From: Heliocidaris tuberculata | Taxonomy: Eukaryota > Echinodermata > Echinoidea > Camarodonta > Echinometridae | DNA: 64,000 nt | Direction of reading: 5' to 3' | Assembly (NCBI GenBank): GCA_025618425.1 | Contig: CM046836.1 | Span: 15,588,135 to 15,652,134, forward strand | Shown here: in pieces, positions 1-19,428 of the stretch | Position numbering within the stretch: position 1 is the first letter of the stretch | Layout of the letters: every line of letters begins with the position of its first letter | The notes under the pieces: generated by a model | The model's input: the letters and a program-made list of their open reading frames with translations, nothing else | Told to the model about the DNA's origin: nothing | Database searches by the model: none | Translations under genes and position numbers: made by a program

Positions 1-1143
1 AACGAGTATTAAGTGATACATAACCATCTTGTAATCATACTGGAATGAAGGGACAAGGTAATTGTCTAGGGAAATTCATCCGGGACAATTTTTCCGGGGT
101 ATAATCGTCTTATAGTCGTAATAATTGTCCTGAGATAATTTTCATAATGCGTAATTGTCCTAGCGACTGGCAGTTAATAATAATTTTGATTATAGCTCCA
201 GAAATAATTGACTGAACACTACTCATAAGCCTCGTATAAAAGTAGCTGGTCTAATATTTTTTTCCAGGGCTGTATACTATGTATGTATATATTGTATATT
301 TACAAAATTCAAATGTTATACTCTATTTTATTTCTCCCTCCATCTATAGCGAGTCTGATGATCTGAGTTGATGCACCGTTTGTGACGCGATCAAACGACA
401 CTGTGACCATGAATATATTCACATTTGTTTTTTATTTATTTGCTTGTTTGTTTGTTTGTTTGTTTGTTTTATATTTGCCTCATAGCAAGCATAAAAATAC
501 ATGTACGTTTTTTTTCAATTTGAAATATTCACATGACATGTGTCTGCCTGTAGGAACGAAATAAGGAGAACGACAAGTATCAACATCCCTTGCAGGGGCT
601 GCGGAGCGTTTTTAAAAGTGGGGGGGGGGGCTGATTTGATTTCACACATTACTGACAATTTTCGAACTTTTTTTCTGAAGTTTTATGTCACGTGTCTGCT
701 GAAAAAAGTGGGGCCGGCAGCCCCCCCCCCCCCCCGGTTCCGCGGCACATGCCTTGAATCGTTGAGTGTACATAATATGAAAATTATTCCCCTATTATTC
801 ATTAACATCGTCAACATGCATGGTCATAGTCATCATAACTATATCCATCTTTCTCTTTCTCTCATAAACGCCCTCTCACTTAAAACAAGTGGCCTATTAT
901 AATCTTGTCTACGCTCCTTATATGACACTCGACCTTATCTTTAAAAGCTATAATCTACTAAAAGAAATGCATTTAAGAGGTTCAATCCTTAATCTATCAA
1001 CTCAAAGAACACATTCAATCTGATGTTTATCCCACACCCGTCATCATCATCATCATCATCCTCATCATCATCTTCTTCTTCGTTATCCTCATCAATACAA
1101 TATCAATACTCTATTGTATATAATTATATTTTTCTCATCTTAC
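1..1143. other. intergenic, no gene seen
   Basis: AT-rich sequence without a convincing coding exon. It contains a TTTG microsatellite near 443-470, an 11-base G tract (620-630), a 15-base C tract (721-735) and a CAT trinucleotide repeat around 1039-1070. The G and C tracts bracket a short segment resembling 4935-5023, so they may be the ends of a small dispersed repeat. Confidence 0.6.
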
Positions 1144-1352
1144 CCTCATCCCGTTTCCTATAATTGATAATGATTTCGCCTTCGCATTATACTCTTGCAT
1201 GAACTGGAGCCTCTCTAAACGTTCAACCTGTTGATTTTGAACACAAACACAGCTTTGGAGTACCCAAATATCACACTGGTTCCTTGTCTCCTCCACCAAG
1301 ACGTTGCCACTGCATTTCATTATCATCCAGGATTCGCAGGCGATGGAGAGAA
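1144..1352 (-). CDS. candidate internal exon of an unrecognised gene
   Basis: On the minus strand a 209-base open stretch is bounded by a strong acceptor (pyrimidine-rich CATTTTCTTTAG, exon from 1352 downward) and a strong donor (AGG|GTAAGA, exon end at 1144). It is open throughout, begins with two bases of a split codon and ends in phase 0. The translated peptide is cysteine-rich and non-repetitive, with the core CDIWVLQSCVCVQNQQ followed by an alpha-helical-looking run QVERLERLQFMQEYN. I do not recognise the family and see no neighbouring exon of the same gene. It could be a chance open frame with good splice sites. Confidence 0.33.
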
Positions 1353-4300
1353 CTAAAGAAAATGCACCGGAATGACAATCGTTAAAATTGACTGACATTT
1401 AATACACCAAACGCGCGTATTGCCTGCTGTAATGTGGTCACCCATGCAGTCACCGATTCTTGTTCACAGCCTACATGGCATATTATTGCGTCCTCGCTAC
1501 AAATAAATGATTCATTGTCATCTGCGCTCAGGACAGTGCTAGATGGGAATTTTATACCGGTCTAACCTTTATGCAAAAGTCATGATGTACCAGTGAGTAC
1601 GTTAAGATATATTTTTTACAAATTTTCTGACAAGCAAAATAAAAGTTTTCCTATTTTTCTGAAGCGTTATGTGTGTCCAAAATCTACAATGAAGAAATAA
1701 AAAGGGTTTTAAATTTTGTTGGAGAGCATATATGGCAAAATTACAAGGGTGCAATCATCCCCTGCTCTCCCGAAACACCGCTGTGATAAGCTTGGATGGT
1801 TTCGCAAGCTCTGATATATGAATCCTGGGATACTTTAATTGCTCAGATTTAGATACCGCGACAGTCATTTTTCTTGTATTTGGCTGAATCAGCTGTTATC
1901 AGTTGCAAGCAGCAGATGGAACTATTATACATGGATACCGGTTTAATACAGATATACAAGATTATGCGAACGGGGGGGGGGGGGGGTATAAAATCCATGA
2001 GAAGCCAACATTTTCAGAGGCATGACTCCGGGGCATGGCTATGTCTACAAACATCTCTCACAAGCCATGCATGTACACCTAAAATACACATTTGTATATT
2101 GTTTGGCCGGGGTTATGTGTCCCGTGTGCCCCCTGGACCCTTCCGCCCCCCCCCCCCACGTCACCGTGGACCTATCACACTACAAAATACATGTAGATCC
2201 TAGCTATAACCAAGGAATGCGACTAAGTTCCTTGTTATAATGAAATGAATATCCAAAGAAGGCCATACGGTGGGACTTGAAAGACCAGTTCACATATGAG
2301 TTCAAGATGTATATATAAAGTGTAAACTCGCTAAAAATAGCTCCGATATAACAAGATTCCTGATAATTATAACAAGGTAATTTGCTGGTCCCCAGTCTTC
2401 ATGTTTTGTTTTGTTTTTGTTTTGTTTTGTTTTGTTTTGACCCTGCATGATATAACAAGATGATTTTCATGGTCCCAAGGTTCTCGTTATGCATACCAAG
2501 TGTCTAGAATATTCACCTGCCACAATTCGTTTCAATTCCATAGGAAAAATGCGAGTTGCATTATACTGAGAGCAATCCTCATACAAGCTTACAGTCGTCA
2601 TGAGCTACAACCATTAAAGTAAGGGAATACATCAAAATGTGATTACATTACTGAAACTGGTTTATGAGTTGTCACTAAATAGTGCAATCACTGGTTACCA
2701 TGGCTACTACATATTTCTACTGCTCATCAATCACCCGCGCTGCCGCGCTGCTCTACAGAAAGCCATCTTTTGTGAAATACTGTGCTCCGATCGCTCTCGC
2801 GTAATTATGTTTGGTTCTGCATTTGATGTTTGGTAAGTCTTGTATTTCGTACATCTCCAGGCGCGGTGTTTAGCTTGATGCCTATTAACTCAACCGAGAG
2901 TCGCTAATTAAATCAAGCGAGAACAAATTGTACGGCAAATCCCCTTGTGCACATTCAGGAAGAAGTTAATGAAACAATATATAATTACTGCTCAAAGTGC
3001 GTTCACCACGTTGACAGTAATCTTTTTCATTAATGTTTGTTTTGTGTTTGAGGGATGGGGAAAAATATAAGCAGTATTGTTATAATGTGAAGATTGGAAT
3101 AACAGATTGTAACAAAAAGTGTATAGGAGACATAAATTTAGAAACATGAAGTTAAGATGAAAAAAATAGATCCATGGGGTTGGTTATAAAGGTAAAACAT
3201 AATCAACCCGGTAGCTAGAATTTCAGGGGGCAGTTGTGAGAATGCTGATGAGCTCCCTATGGGGTGGGTGCCGGGAGGGGAGAGTTTTCCCCCTCCTGCG
3301 CGAAGCGCGAAAGCTTTGACGTTTTAGCAAATTTGGAGAGAAAGATAACGGCTCGTAGCTAATTAATAGGCATTTTTTCTCTCAATTCCCCCCGCTTTTT
3401 CGCTCTCGCTTCTCCTTTTTTAGTTGGTGACGATCGCCCCCATGGCTACGCACCTGAACATAATTATGTGAGGATGTATTATTAGGATGGTACATATTTC
3501 TTTTGGGGGAATACGAGTTGAATTTAAATAAATTCCTTACAAGAAATCTCACAATACATTCTGCATTGTGAGTATATTTCACTATAATTAAGCATTAAGC
3601 ATTAAGCATTAAGCGATTTCGGTATGTCTCGAAGCTGTAATATTTAATGAGGATTTTATACAATTGATTATTAATACAAATGTAATCATCGTTCAGATAA
3701 ACTGAAATTATAATGGCAATCATAATCAGTTATTTTGCATTTATATATTTCTGGTCCATTTCTTAACTATATATGCATGGCCCACTACTGGAATGAAAGA
3801 ATTATGAATCAATCGTTAAATTTATACAGCCATGGAATTTGCAGAAAATCACTCTGATAAATCAAAGAACTGAAATATCAGGCTTCTGTATATTGTTTCA
3901 GCTTATATTCTAGACTACTATATCGAATGACATGTCAACATGATATTGTTTTAACGTATAACTTGACAGTTGACGAGGGTGTCAAAATTTCCTGTGTATT
4001 AACCTTGTCTGAGAGTTGGCATGATTCATTTTGGGTTTACCCCAAATACACGCCACAGTGTGATCAGTAGATATTGATTTATTTTTCGAAAGAATGACAG
4101 ATAATATCTGATTACTCGAAGTTTTTCCAAAAGAAATTTCGGATGATGATGGAAATTTTGAAAATAAATTCAAATTCGTATTCGTATTTGTTTCATTTCC
4201 AACAGAAAAAAAATAAAAGAAAAAAATACGATGGGTTGGAATTATAGTAGTTTGCAACATTTAGATCCTTATATATCTGATTGTTGTGCAGGTGGTGATT

Positions 4301-6076
4301 TCTATATATTGACAGATTCACATCTCTCCAGTGCGAACCTCTTACATTTCTATTTCATTTATCTCTTTTAAAGATTTGACCTTATATAATATAATATAAT
4401 ATTATTTCCTTTATACGTGTAGGCCAAAACGTAGTAGTCAAAAGTTAACTTTTGGTTCAAAATAACATCTTTTTAAAATTTTAAAATTCTCTTCTTTTTC
4501 AAAGACTATTGATACTAAAATTGTGGTACCAAATGTTCGACTACTCATTATACACGTTGACGATCCATAACCTAATAAAGAGCTTGGACTTGGCCAGTGG
4601 GTTTCATCACATAGATCAAATAAATATCCCTTCTATTTTTCTCTCCTATGGAAGAATGACCTTTGAGATGATACATGCAATGTCTATAAATGTAATCTGC
4701 TAATCGATGCTAGTATAATGAAAGACTTGTGAATTTGGGGTTTTCAAGCGATTCTGGTAAGGATTTGACATCGTTCCATCAACAGTCAATAGCAAAACTT
4801 GATTTCCCGTTAACCTTCGAGGATTACGTCAGTATCAGTGCAGTATCTGGAGCTTGGCGACAAGAGGGGCCATACAAAAAAGGCTATCAGTGCCCACAGT
4901 TGCTTTTCGCCAGCCCTCCAAAAATCGCTCAGTTGGGGGGGGGGGGGGAATTCGAGAAATTTTTGGAACCCGATAACTTTTTTGTCAAAAGTTGTCAGGG
5001 GGCACTCTGCCCCCCCCCCCCCCTGGGTACGCTAGTGGTCAGTTTCAAATTGATGAACAACATTTTGATACAACTTACTCCGTCTGGAATAAATGCATTT
5101 ACATACAGCATTATAGCAACTACTCAAAAATATATCTGCCATTGCTTTTTCGTTTGATGTCGGAATTTCAAGAAGGTATCAAAATATACCACATACAGTT
5201 TTTAATGCTATGTCAATATTGTTCCTTCACAAGCACTGACGAGCGCAGTTGTGAATAAGGAGAGATGAAAATAATTAAGATGTTGTGTAACTTGTTATGT
5301 AATCCATGCCATATTTTCGTTAATCAATAGTGGATTTCAAGTGATCTGCTTTTTAAAAGTTTTTTTTTTTATAAAGTTTTATATGGACGTTCAAGGTCAA
5401 ATTTGCTGTGACGTTTAGATTGATTTCATTGTTGTTGCTGTTTGTTTTTGTTTTTTTGCCTTTAAAGTGTGTGATTACATTTCATATTCAAACAGAAGCT
5501 GGGTTGGTGTAAGCTTTCAATTTCCAGACAGTCCGTTTACATGCTGCGTTTCGAATTACCAGTTATAATCAAGTAATGGTTCCCGTGACTATCAGTATCA
5601 GTGACTCATCTAATCGACAAACTTCGCTGTGTTCCTCTTTCGAGGAAACTCGATGTGAAAGAACCCTTCCAACGTTATTATATCCAATTAAATATAAAAT
5701 AATAATAATAATGATAATAATATGTCACATAATTTTTCATTTGTTACATAATATTTTTCATACATTTTGAATATCATGGTCATCATTATTCGTTGATTTG
5801 TTTTCCAAGAGTATCTGACGTAATGATTTTTTTTTTAATGTTATATATTTTGCGGCGTATGTTAAATATATACTATTTAAACTCTGGCTTGCGTTCCGAT
5901 CAGAAAAAAACAGCTATCACAAAACCCATCAGTGTGGCAAGAATGAAATTTAGGTAATGTAATAATTACAATTTACACAAACATGCTGATCGGTATTCAG
6001 GGTGATGCGCTTTTAGGTTGAATTGTGAAATCTGAATTTCTATTTATTTCTATTTGTGTGCGCAATTTGTATTCAT
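1353..6076. other. intergenic, low-complexity and decayed repeats
   Basis: No supported gene. Contents: a 15-base G tract (1972-1986), a C tract near 2147, a TTTTG microsatellite (2402-2440), a decayed copy (about 2340-2495, reverse orientation) of the element at 19429-19612, and a G14/C14 pair (4935-4948, 5010-5023) enclosing a short GC-rich hairpin. Many short open frames occur but none has codon bias or splice context. Confidence 0.5.
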
Positions 6077-7226
6077 ATATAATTAAGATCCCCTTTCTTT
6101 GAACTGATTTTGAATTGTAAACACCCAGGCCTAATTTCTACACCATATACCTCCTCTGATGAGTCACAATTTCGACGTCAGGATCTCACATCGGCTATCG
6201 AATATATCATGTACTCTTCATTTTTTGAATTGCTATAATGATTGACATGTACCCTTCATACTACTGACTTGTAGCATGTAAATATATTTACATGCTATAC
6301 AAGTCAGTAGTATTTTAAACAATGCACTGAATGTTTACATTAAGCCACTATCATTTAGTTATCTTTCTCTGCATAGCGTTCCAGTAGTAATGTCTTGTTT
6401 AATTGTTTTCTGATTTGTACCGTATCTTTTAGTGCCTGCATGATATAATGATGAATTAAAAAGGAAATGGTATCTGATAAATGTTTGAAATTAGGCGCAT
6501 TAAGGGCGTGTTTTATTTTATTTTATTCTATGGCTGTACGTTGAAGCCATCGTATAGAAACGATTCTGAAATCACCAATTTCATTTTTAAAAAGCTATTT
6601 ATAAACGGCAGATATATAAATCCATATATATATATATATATATATATTTGTTCCATTGTACGCCGTTCAGATCCAATCAGACTTAAGAGCATTATATTTC
6701 AAGATTATCTTTTCTTTCTGAACGAGGTTAAATTATAACTCACACTCATACTTGAGGCAGCTGCAAATTCTATTCCCCCGGGGCATAGTCAATTCCTTCG
6801 CTTCCGCCATTTTTCTGAATATACTACTACTTTAGACCCCCGGCGCAAGACCGTCCAGGAGGATTTTCATATCGATGAGTGATTTATGAAGATGTTAAGT
6901 GGGTCAAACCAGGGAATCAAGAAAGGGTCTTATATGATAAAAATTTGTCTTAAATTTGCTCACTGAAATAAGGAAAGGTCAAAATGGGGCATTCTGATTT
7001 GAGGGGTGTCTAGAACTTGGTGGAGCTGTTCATCATGGTGAAAACGACTGTCAATGATCATGTATAGCAATACAAAAAATGAAGAGTACATGATATATAT
7101 TCGATAGCCGATGTGAGATCATGACGTCGAAATCGTGACTCATCAGAGGAGGTATAATGGTTTAGAAATAAGGCCTGGGTGTTTACAATTCAAAATCAGT
7201 TCAAAGAAAGGGGGCCTTAATTATAT
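6077..7226. mobile_element. 1.15-kb terminal-inverted-repeat element
   Basis: About 165 bases at the left end (6077-6245, starting ATATAATTAAG and running through CCTTTCTTTGAACTG and ACACCCAGGCC) recur as an inverted copy at 7050-7226. The interior is about 800 bases, AT-rich, with a TA microsatellite near 6625-6647 and no transposase frame, so this is a non-autonomous DNA-transposon relic. The left arm carries its own near-perfect hairpin at 6258-6313. I cannot assign a superfamily. Confidence 0.75.
6258..6313. repeat. near-perfect 56-base hairpin
   Basis: ATACTACTGACTTGT...AGCATGTAAAT is followed directly by its reverse complement. The arms differ only by a two-base insertion. It lies just inside the left terminal inverted repeat of the surrounding element, possibly as a nested insertion or subterminal structure. 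Confidence 0.75.
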
Positions 7227-9218
7227 CTTGCACTTTAATTAATTTATTGTTAACTTGAAACAATTTCGGATTAGAATGATACAACCAAAAAGTTCATTGG
7301 TCTCCTCTTCATGAAGGCTCTACAGAAAAAAAAAATCTTCGGGTCATATATAGGTCGCATAATGATAACAAAGAGAAGTTTAGTGACGCATTAAGTGTTG
7401 AGTTGATAATCAAGTTGAGTTGATAATCAGGATAATTATGGACAATAACTACGATCACCTCTTTGAAAGTCCCAATAAATATACTTTTTCCACATAACTT
7501 CACATTTTTTTACATCATTATCATGATAATGATGATGACGATGATAATGATAATAATAATACCTTCATATATATAACAATTCACAAGCGACAATATACTG
7601 CGAAAATGTTTTGGAGTAACAAATTGGGCACATTTGCAATATAACATTGTCAACATGCATGGTAAAGGAGGAAAATCTAGGCAGAAACTGGCATTTTTTT
7701 TATTGTTCTGATGCACAATATACGGTCATGTGGTGTGGCGCCTTTTTGTTATATCAGTGCCTATATCATGCAATGCTCCGCGGCGCCGTTAGCTGGGTAA
7801 TGTCCGATTGCATGATATTACATGGAACTAGCTAGTGTTTTATTGCACGCATAAATATGTCTGGAAAAGCGCTTATATATACCTGACCTTTTTGCGACAG
7901 TAAAGCGTTTATTTGAATGAACATGCACCTACGTCCATTATGAGCTTTACAGTTTACTTTTAAGTATACTATGATCATGAAGAAAAAAATGATGAGGGTC
8001 ATAGCATTTTATATTGTGCCACTAAAGAATTATAGTAATGGCATGTTTTAGGTAAAGCTTGAACATCATGCCACAGCTACGCTCTTACCTGAAATTCCAA
8101 CTTAATTAAGATTAGGCATGCAGGACTCCGTGTCCCCATAGGAGCAGCCTGCAACGGTGAAGTGTTTACTGTATCTGATCCACACGATTTGTAACATAAC
8201 ATAAATTGAAGTTATCGACCTCATGTACATGAATTTCTGCCTGAAAGCTCTGACAGAAAAGAATGAACCGTTATAAATTATTTCAAGGCTTGTAAGACAC
8301 CAAATAATCCTCAGCCATGTACGAGTGTAGACGAGTAGCATCTAAACTGGTGCATCCTCGTACTATCTGAGTAAATGTAGCCGATCGAAAGCTTGGAGAC
8401 TGAAGCAAGAATCTGTAGGATACTGTCATCCTTCGCCCGCTTATACATGAGCGATCGAGTAACTAAATCGCTGCATAATGAGTATAGTACTAGTATTAAA
8501 CCGTCAGCCCTCGTTGCACCCTGGCCTGTACATGGGCGATTAGGTCGCCTCCAGACAAGTGTTACACTCATGATTGTCAAGAAATTCCTAGTATTGCAAT
8601 CAATAAACCTCGAAATAGGGTAGGCCTAAGCTTTTTAACTTTGGAAAAATTAGGGTTCCGAGTTATATGATTCATGATAATCCAAGTCTAAGGAATCTGT
8701 TTTCATCCCCAACATTTTGCCTCTCCGTTCGCTGTCACATCCACTTTATTATTGTTTATTTAATGAGGGGTTTCCACTTTCTCTGGCTCAAGTTGATGTA
8801 ACAATGTTATTGCTGCTGATTGTTTGTTTGTATGTTTTTTTTTTTTTTTGTTGTTGTTTTGGGGGTTGTTTTGTTTTGGTTTGCTTTTTTGACAATGCTC
8901 AGAATATCATGCACTTTTCATTATTCCCCCATCTCCATCTTTAGATATAATATTTTCCGTATTGCAAGCTTGGTACATGACATATGATAAAGAATTAATC
9001 CATAGAACTTATTTCAAAAGTTTAATAGCGCAATCATGCATACGCACAATTTTTTTTATTCGAAACGATGTTTCCTTTTGAACACTGAGATTGACTAAAC
9101 AAGTGACAGCAGTAAAAATGAAAATGCAATATAATGTCACTGATGAAAGAAAATCAAATTATAGGATTAATGGGATCATCCATCGCACTGTCCTGCCCTC
9201 GGCCCAAATTATCCCCCC

Positions 9219-9253
<35 letters not shown>

Positions 9254-10099
9254 ACCAAGGTCTGGAGACGCCACTATAATTATATGAGGCCTCTCATCTC
9301 CGACTACTTAGTCCTGAATCATAATTTATGAGAGCCTGGAGCACAAAACTAAGCATTATTCTGAGCGGAATATAAAGCGCAGGAAACATAACTCGCGTCA
9401 ACATTATTAAAAACATATGTTTACCTATATTCACTAGCCATTATCATTTTATCTATGATGTTTCCTGATCTAATGATTTTGAAAAATCCAACAATATCAA
9501 TGGAACAAATCCAATGATTTTCATTCTGTATCTGAATCTTAAATTCATCCGCCTAGTGTATGACCCGCAGTCACGACATTATCAGGATTTTAAATTTTTT
9601 TTTCAAAAAGAAATTTGGATAGAGTATATTACACATCGTTATGATTTTTAGAGCAATAATTTACTAATTTTTTTGTGTGTGATTGGCTTTTCTTTTCAAA
9701 CTTTACACACAAATAGTGAAAACATCTAAATGAACGACTGGTGAAAATGCTACAGCTGGAATCGATTTCTGTATTATACGGTAATCGATTCCGAGTCTTC
9801 CTTTTTCTCTACGTAATCCTCACAAGAGGTTGGTATCTGGGAAAGCCGAAATGTTCCCATTATTTCTCATATTTTGAAATGTGTTCATAATTGAACTATG
9901 AAGTTAATGATATTTCATGATATATAGATTAAGATAGTGTATAGATTTAATTCAGCGATCCCCAATGTCAATGGACTATTGCAGTATTTCTACGCTCGAT
10001 TTTCCCCTAGCCTAGCCAAGGCTGGAGGAACGAGACGCGCTTTGCACTGCACTGCACCTAGGGCTAGGCCATTGAATGTATACTGATAAGGTTATGGAC

Positions 10100-10105
10100 C
10101 ACGTG
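10100..10105. promoter_or_regulatory. CACGTG E-box, possible RPS9 promoter element
   Basis: A palindromic E-box in a locally GC-richer patch with a GC-box-like motif 60 bases downstream (10162-10169). E-boxes are common in ribosomal-protein promoters. The placement 1.6 kb upstream of the RPS9 start codon makes this weak. Confidence 0.15.
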
Positions 10106-11106
10106 GCTATCGCCCCACTCCAGACCACAGACACAGTGAATGAAGAAAGTGGGGTTGGCATGGGGGCGGTTGGGAAAAGTGTGCTATTATGTGGCAATGT
10201 GTACAAATTTCAGAGTGAATTGTGAACTCTGCTTGCTTATATTGTCAACTTTTATTAGAGGGGTCTACCAGCAGTGAATGAACAGTTCAAACTGAAGAAT
10301 GAGAAATTAAATCAATGATGAATGAAATATTTGTTAAGTTTTAATACGTGTGTGCATTCCAGATTTGATTTTTTTTTTCTTGTTGCTGGAGTTGTGTATG
10401 TGTGTGTGTGTTCAATTTAGACCCTAATTCAGAATTGATTAGTAATGCATTAAAATTAAAATCGTTCCCAGGCTGTTTCTTTAAAGGGTACCAATCACCA
10501 AAAAATATTTTACTCTGTATAGCTGTATGTTAGAGGTTCCATGTCATTCTAACTTTACTAGATCTATATTCCAAACATGGGCTTCGAATATCACTTCTAT
10601 AAAGAGATATTACAAGTTTAATTATACTCCAGCCCTAGCCACACAGGCTTGATGTTTTATAAAAATTTGACATTGAACATCAAGCCATACAGGGGAAGCA
10701 ATCTCCCGTACGGAGAGACGAGTAAACAAAAAAATAAGTGGGCAAGATTCATCCATTTCCACGTAAGGTGAACCTTGGAAACCCCCTTCAGAGTTGGCTA
10801 AAATCTTCTAGAGCCTTTAGCTCATCTGACCACTTCAACGATAGGATCTTGAGAAACATGAAAAAAATGATTGTTGGAAAAACTACACCCTGGACAACTA
10901 CCCCAGAATCGGGGGAGGGGGGGGGGGGGGTTCAGATATGGAAAAAAATATAATTTATGGCGACATTGATATGGATTTACTTACCGTTCATGTGTAGCTT
11001 TTACTGTGCAATTAGCATTACAAAGACAGCGAGATCGGCACAGAATGTGCGCTGTAGACGAACAGAGTTCAAGGCAGTGCAATGCTGAGTGGTACCGACA
11101 TGGCAT

Positions 11107-11183
11107 GCTAAATTTATTTGTGTTGATATCTCACACACGTACTGTATATACTGCCGGTGCGAGATATTAACACAAATTTAGCC
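11107..11183. repeat. imperfect hairpin
   Basis: TGCTAAATTTATTTGTGTTG at the left pairs with TTAACACAAATTTAGC at the right, with an internal match around ATATCTCACA / TGCGAGATAT. Probably a short foldback repeat. No coding role. Confidence 0.55.
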
Positions 11184-11708
11184 CATGTGGTTAGTTGAGC
11201 CCCATCCACGATCCACTAAACATTATATTGTGCTATGGCCTGCATTCCACAGGCATGCCAGCAGTCCAAAAATTGACACTTTAGAATTTTTTGAAATGAT
11301 CTAATCTTTGTACCCTCTGAGTCATTTTTTGTTTTCATATTGACATACATGTATTAAAAAACATAATTATGTCTCATTTTCCATGTCTGAACAACATAAA
11401 GTCCAATTTCCCCTCAAATTTTACCTTGAAGTCTTGTAATCTGGAGGTAAAATTTGGTGAATTTATATTCAATATATTTTCTACATCATTGAATAAAATT
11501 TGAGATATATATTCAAGTTTGCTTTCCAGTTTTCTAAATTCTAAAGTTTGAAAACAGATTTTCACTGACTTGTCAAATGAAGCCTAGAAAATTTGTAAAT
11601 ATCGGTAATTGATATAAAATTTAAAAATTTGCACTCACTGTCATCTGTTGACATGACATCATTTATGTTGTAATCATTTATCATAAATGTAATCATTTAT
11701 GTTGTATC

Positions 11709-11729
11709 TTTATCTCTCACATTGCACAG
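11709..11729 (+). promoter_or_regulatory. splice acceptor or TOP-like start before RPS9
   Basis: The pyrimidine-rich TTATCTCTCACATTGCACAG ends 14 bases before the RPS9 start codon. It reads as a 3' splice site, implying a noncoding first exon upstream as in vertebrate RPS9. Alternatively CTCTC within it could be a 5' terminal oligopyrimidine initiation site giving a very short leader. The sequence alone does not decide. Confidence 0.45.
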
Positions 11730-11743
11730 GTTAATCCGCCATC

Positions 11744-17009
<5,266 letters not shown>

Positions 17010-17177
17010 GATGTAGGCCGGTAGAACTTCTCCTCTGTGATGTGAAGATCGCTACAGCAATAAGATCCTGCTATCTTACGAACATTAGCCGCCCTCGGAC
17101 CAAAAGGTGTATAAACACCTGAATGGACAGCATTGCAGATGGAAGTTTTACCAACATCGCGTGTGGAATTATAAGCA

Positions 17178-17183
17178 AATAAA
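17178..17183 (+). terminator. RPS9 poly(A) signal AATAAA
   Basis: Canonical AATAAA 169 bases after the stop codon, followed by T-rich sequence. The short 3'UTR fits a ribosomal-protein gene. Confidence 0.8.
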
Positions 17184-19428
17184 GATATTGCTGATTCTGC
17201 ATATATAACTTTTATCAAGTTCCTTTCTTTGATTTCTCTTGTACCTGTAAGCTTTTGCACCTGGAATTAGCCTGTAATGTTATCCAAACTGCTTCATCCA
17301 CAAGATATGCATTTTTTTGTTTGCTCCACAAGGTTTGTATTCACTCTATGATGAATGATTTGAAGTACACACCAGAGCAGAGACTGATTTAGCTCTTAAA
17401 AGCTCTTGAAAATTGCCTGGGGGGGGGGGGGGGGGAGGTTGGAAACTGAACTTGAGGAATCTTCACTTCTTTTTTAAAATTATTTTTATAGAAACTCATG
17501 AGAATCCTAGTGAATTTAAAGTCATGCGACTCTAGTCAATGTTTTATCAGATACATGTGAAATTAGGAAGATGCCCTCCCCCTTATCGTTTTACAGGGAA
17601 TAATTTACCTGGTAGAAAAGCCATTTGCTAAGCACTTTGGGTATGATTGCTATTCAAACTCACAAATATGTAGCAGTTTGCTACATTGAAATCTAAAACT
17701 TTAAACAAAATACATATACATGTATTTGTCTGCTGACTGAAATTGCTATTCAAATTTCATTAGGTAAATTATTCCCTGATTTAGTTTAATATACGTGTAC
17801 AAGTAATGAAGCAGGTTGGTCAGTTGGTTCACACAAGTTTCAGATGAGAGAAATTGAGAGATTTTTGTGCATGAGAGAATGAGATCTTGGATGCTGAGGA
17901 TGTAATGTGGTTGTCATGTTTGATTTGAAGAAGTTCACCGAAATCAAAAATTGCCAAATGGACCATTTTCATAATGCAGTTATGTTGATTTGTCTAAGGA
18001 CAACTACATGTATCACATTAACAGTACAGGTTATCAAAGCAAATCATATTGATCAAATTAGTTAGAATACACTAACATACATGGTTTTGGAAAAAGATTG
18101 CTTGTCTGACATAATGATGCAATCTGCTTTCTGAATCGAAATGATGAATTTGTAACAGGTGAATGTAATACATGTACCTCACCACTGAGCGCTTGATGAA
18201 GATGTGCATGTTTGCATTATGAAGATGGCTCATTGCTTGCAGCATATGTTTTTATCAAATTGGAGAGAATTGTGAGACGCTGGGAACGAGCACGAGGAGA
18301 AGATAGATGGAAATTATGGAATAGTTATTTTTTGAGTGGAGAGAGGACATAAGAGGGGCTAGCACATGGGGAGTTTGGGGGCCTTCCTCACGGGCAGGTT
18401 GCTCCGAAATTGCCCACTCAAATTATAGTCCCAGTTCACCCCTGGGCTAACAGAAGTATGATGTTTTGAGCAAGAGTTGTTGAAAAGATGTTTAGTTGCA
18501 GGTGTTTAGTGTGAGTGAAACAAGACAAAAAAAAAAATTTTAAAAATAGGATATTGCTTTATTTGACATTGGGTAAATGAAGTAAATGATGTGGAACCTC
18601 TATAAAGAATGCTGTTCCAAGATTTTTACCAGTTCTGAATTTCATGCAAGAAGATAATTAGATTGGTCATATTAGAGGTAATTCTTACATTCACAAATTT
18701 CCACTCTATTGTAACTTGTTTTTACATGTTATACAAAAGTTGTCTTCTGCGACATCACATTGTACATGTAGAGGAACAGATATCATCCATATTATGATGG
18801 GTATTTTATTTCCACCCTCTCACTCCCAAGTCCTTGCCTTCGCCCCTTTTCATCACTGTTGTTTCAAGTCTCAGATCCCATTCTTATTTCATACTTTTTA
18901 TTGAATCTGAGTCATCTCTCATTTTCTTTCTTCCATCATATTCCTTGTCTACTTTAATCCAATTTTGACAACCAACTGTAACATTGGCCAGCCCAGTCAA
19001 CAAAACATTCTCTCTCCAAACTTCCAACCCTCATAATAAGAGATTCAAACTTTGGATCTTGAAAAGTCATTGTTCAGATATTCAGAAAAGATTACTCCAA
19101 GTGATCAACATATTCAGAATTGATTAAAGACCATCTCCGAACAGAAAAAAAAATACACAAATTACACATCAATGGAAAGCCTATAAGCTACAAAATACAA
19201 CAATACCCATTTCATGCGTTTTCATTGACTACCAGGAGAGTATTTCCACTCGAAACACTCGAACTTTCCTTCAGATAAAGACGGTTTTCTTTTTGAAAGC
19301 ACTACTTCATCCACTCCAATGCATGTACTAGAAGAACTACATCCATTACATTTATGTGACTTCGAGATCTTGAATTGCATACATGTATTTTGTTCTCAAT
19401 CAATATTCCTCCCAAACCTACATGTATG

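Larger units (their letters stand above)
7227..11729. other. region upstream of RPS9, no gene confirmed
   Basis: Mostly AT-rich sequence. It holds a GAT/ATA microsatellite (7517-7562), a T-rich stretch (8836-8880), a 32-base C tract (9220-9251), a 13-base G tract (10918-10930) and an imperfect hairpin at 11107-11183. The part at 8100-8600 is less AT-rich but has no recognisable coding content. A CACGTG E-box (10100-10105) and a GGGGGCGG box (10162-10169) could mark the RPS9 promoter, but I could not identify a noncoding first exon. Confidence 0.45.

Noticed and set aside
2639..2836. Plus-strand open frame ending at GTTTG|GTAAGT with an acceptor-like CTCTACAG at about 2757
   Set aside because: No recognisable protein and the open part preceding the acceptor is unlike an exon. 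A single good donor is not enough.
6160..6185. CTGATGA...CGACGTC similarity to a hammerhead core in the inverted repeat
   Set aside because: The required GAAA strand is absent (TTTCG instead), so the core cannot form.
8311..8623. Overlapping open frames on both strands
   Set aside because: No family similarity, no flanking splice sites of quality; open on both strands as expected by chance.
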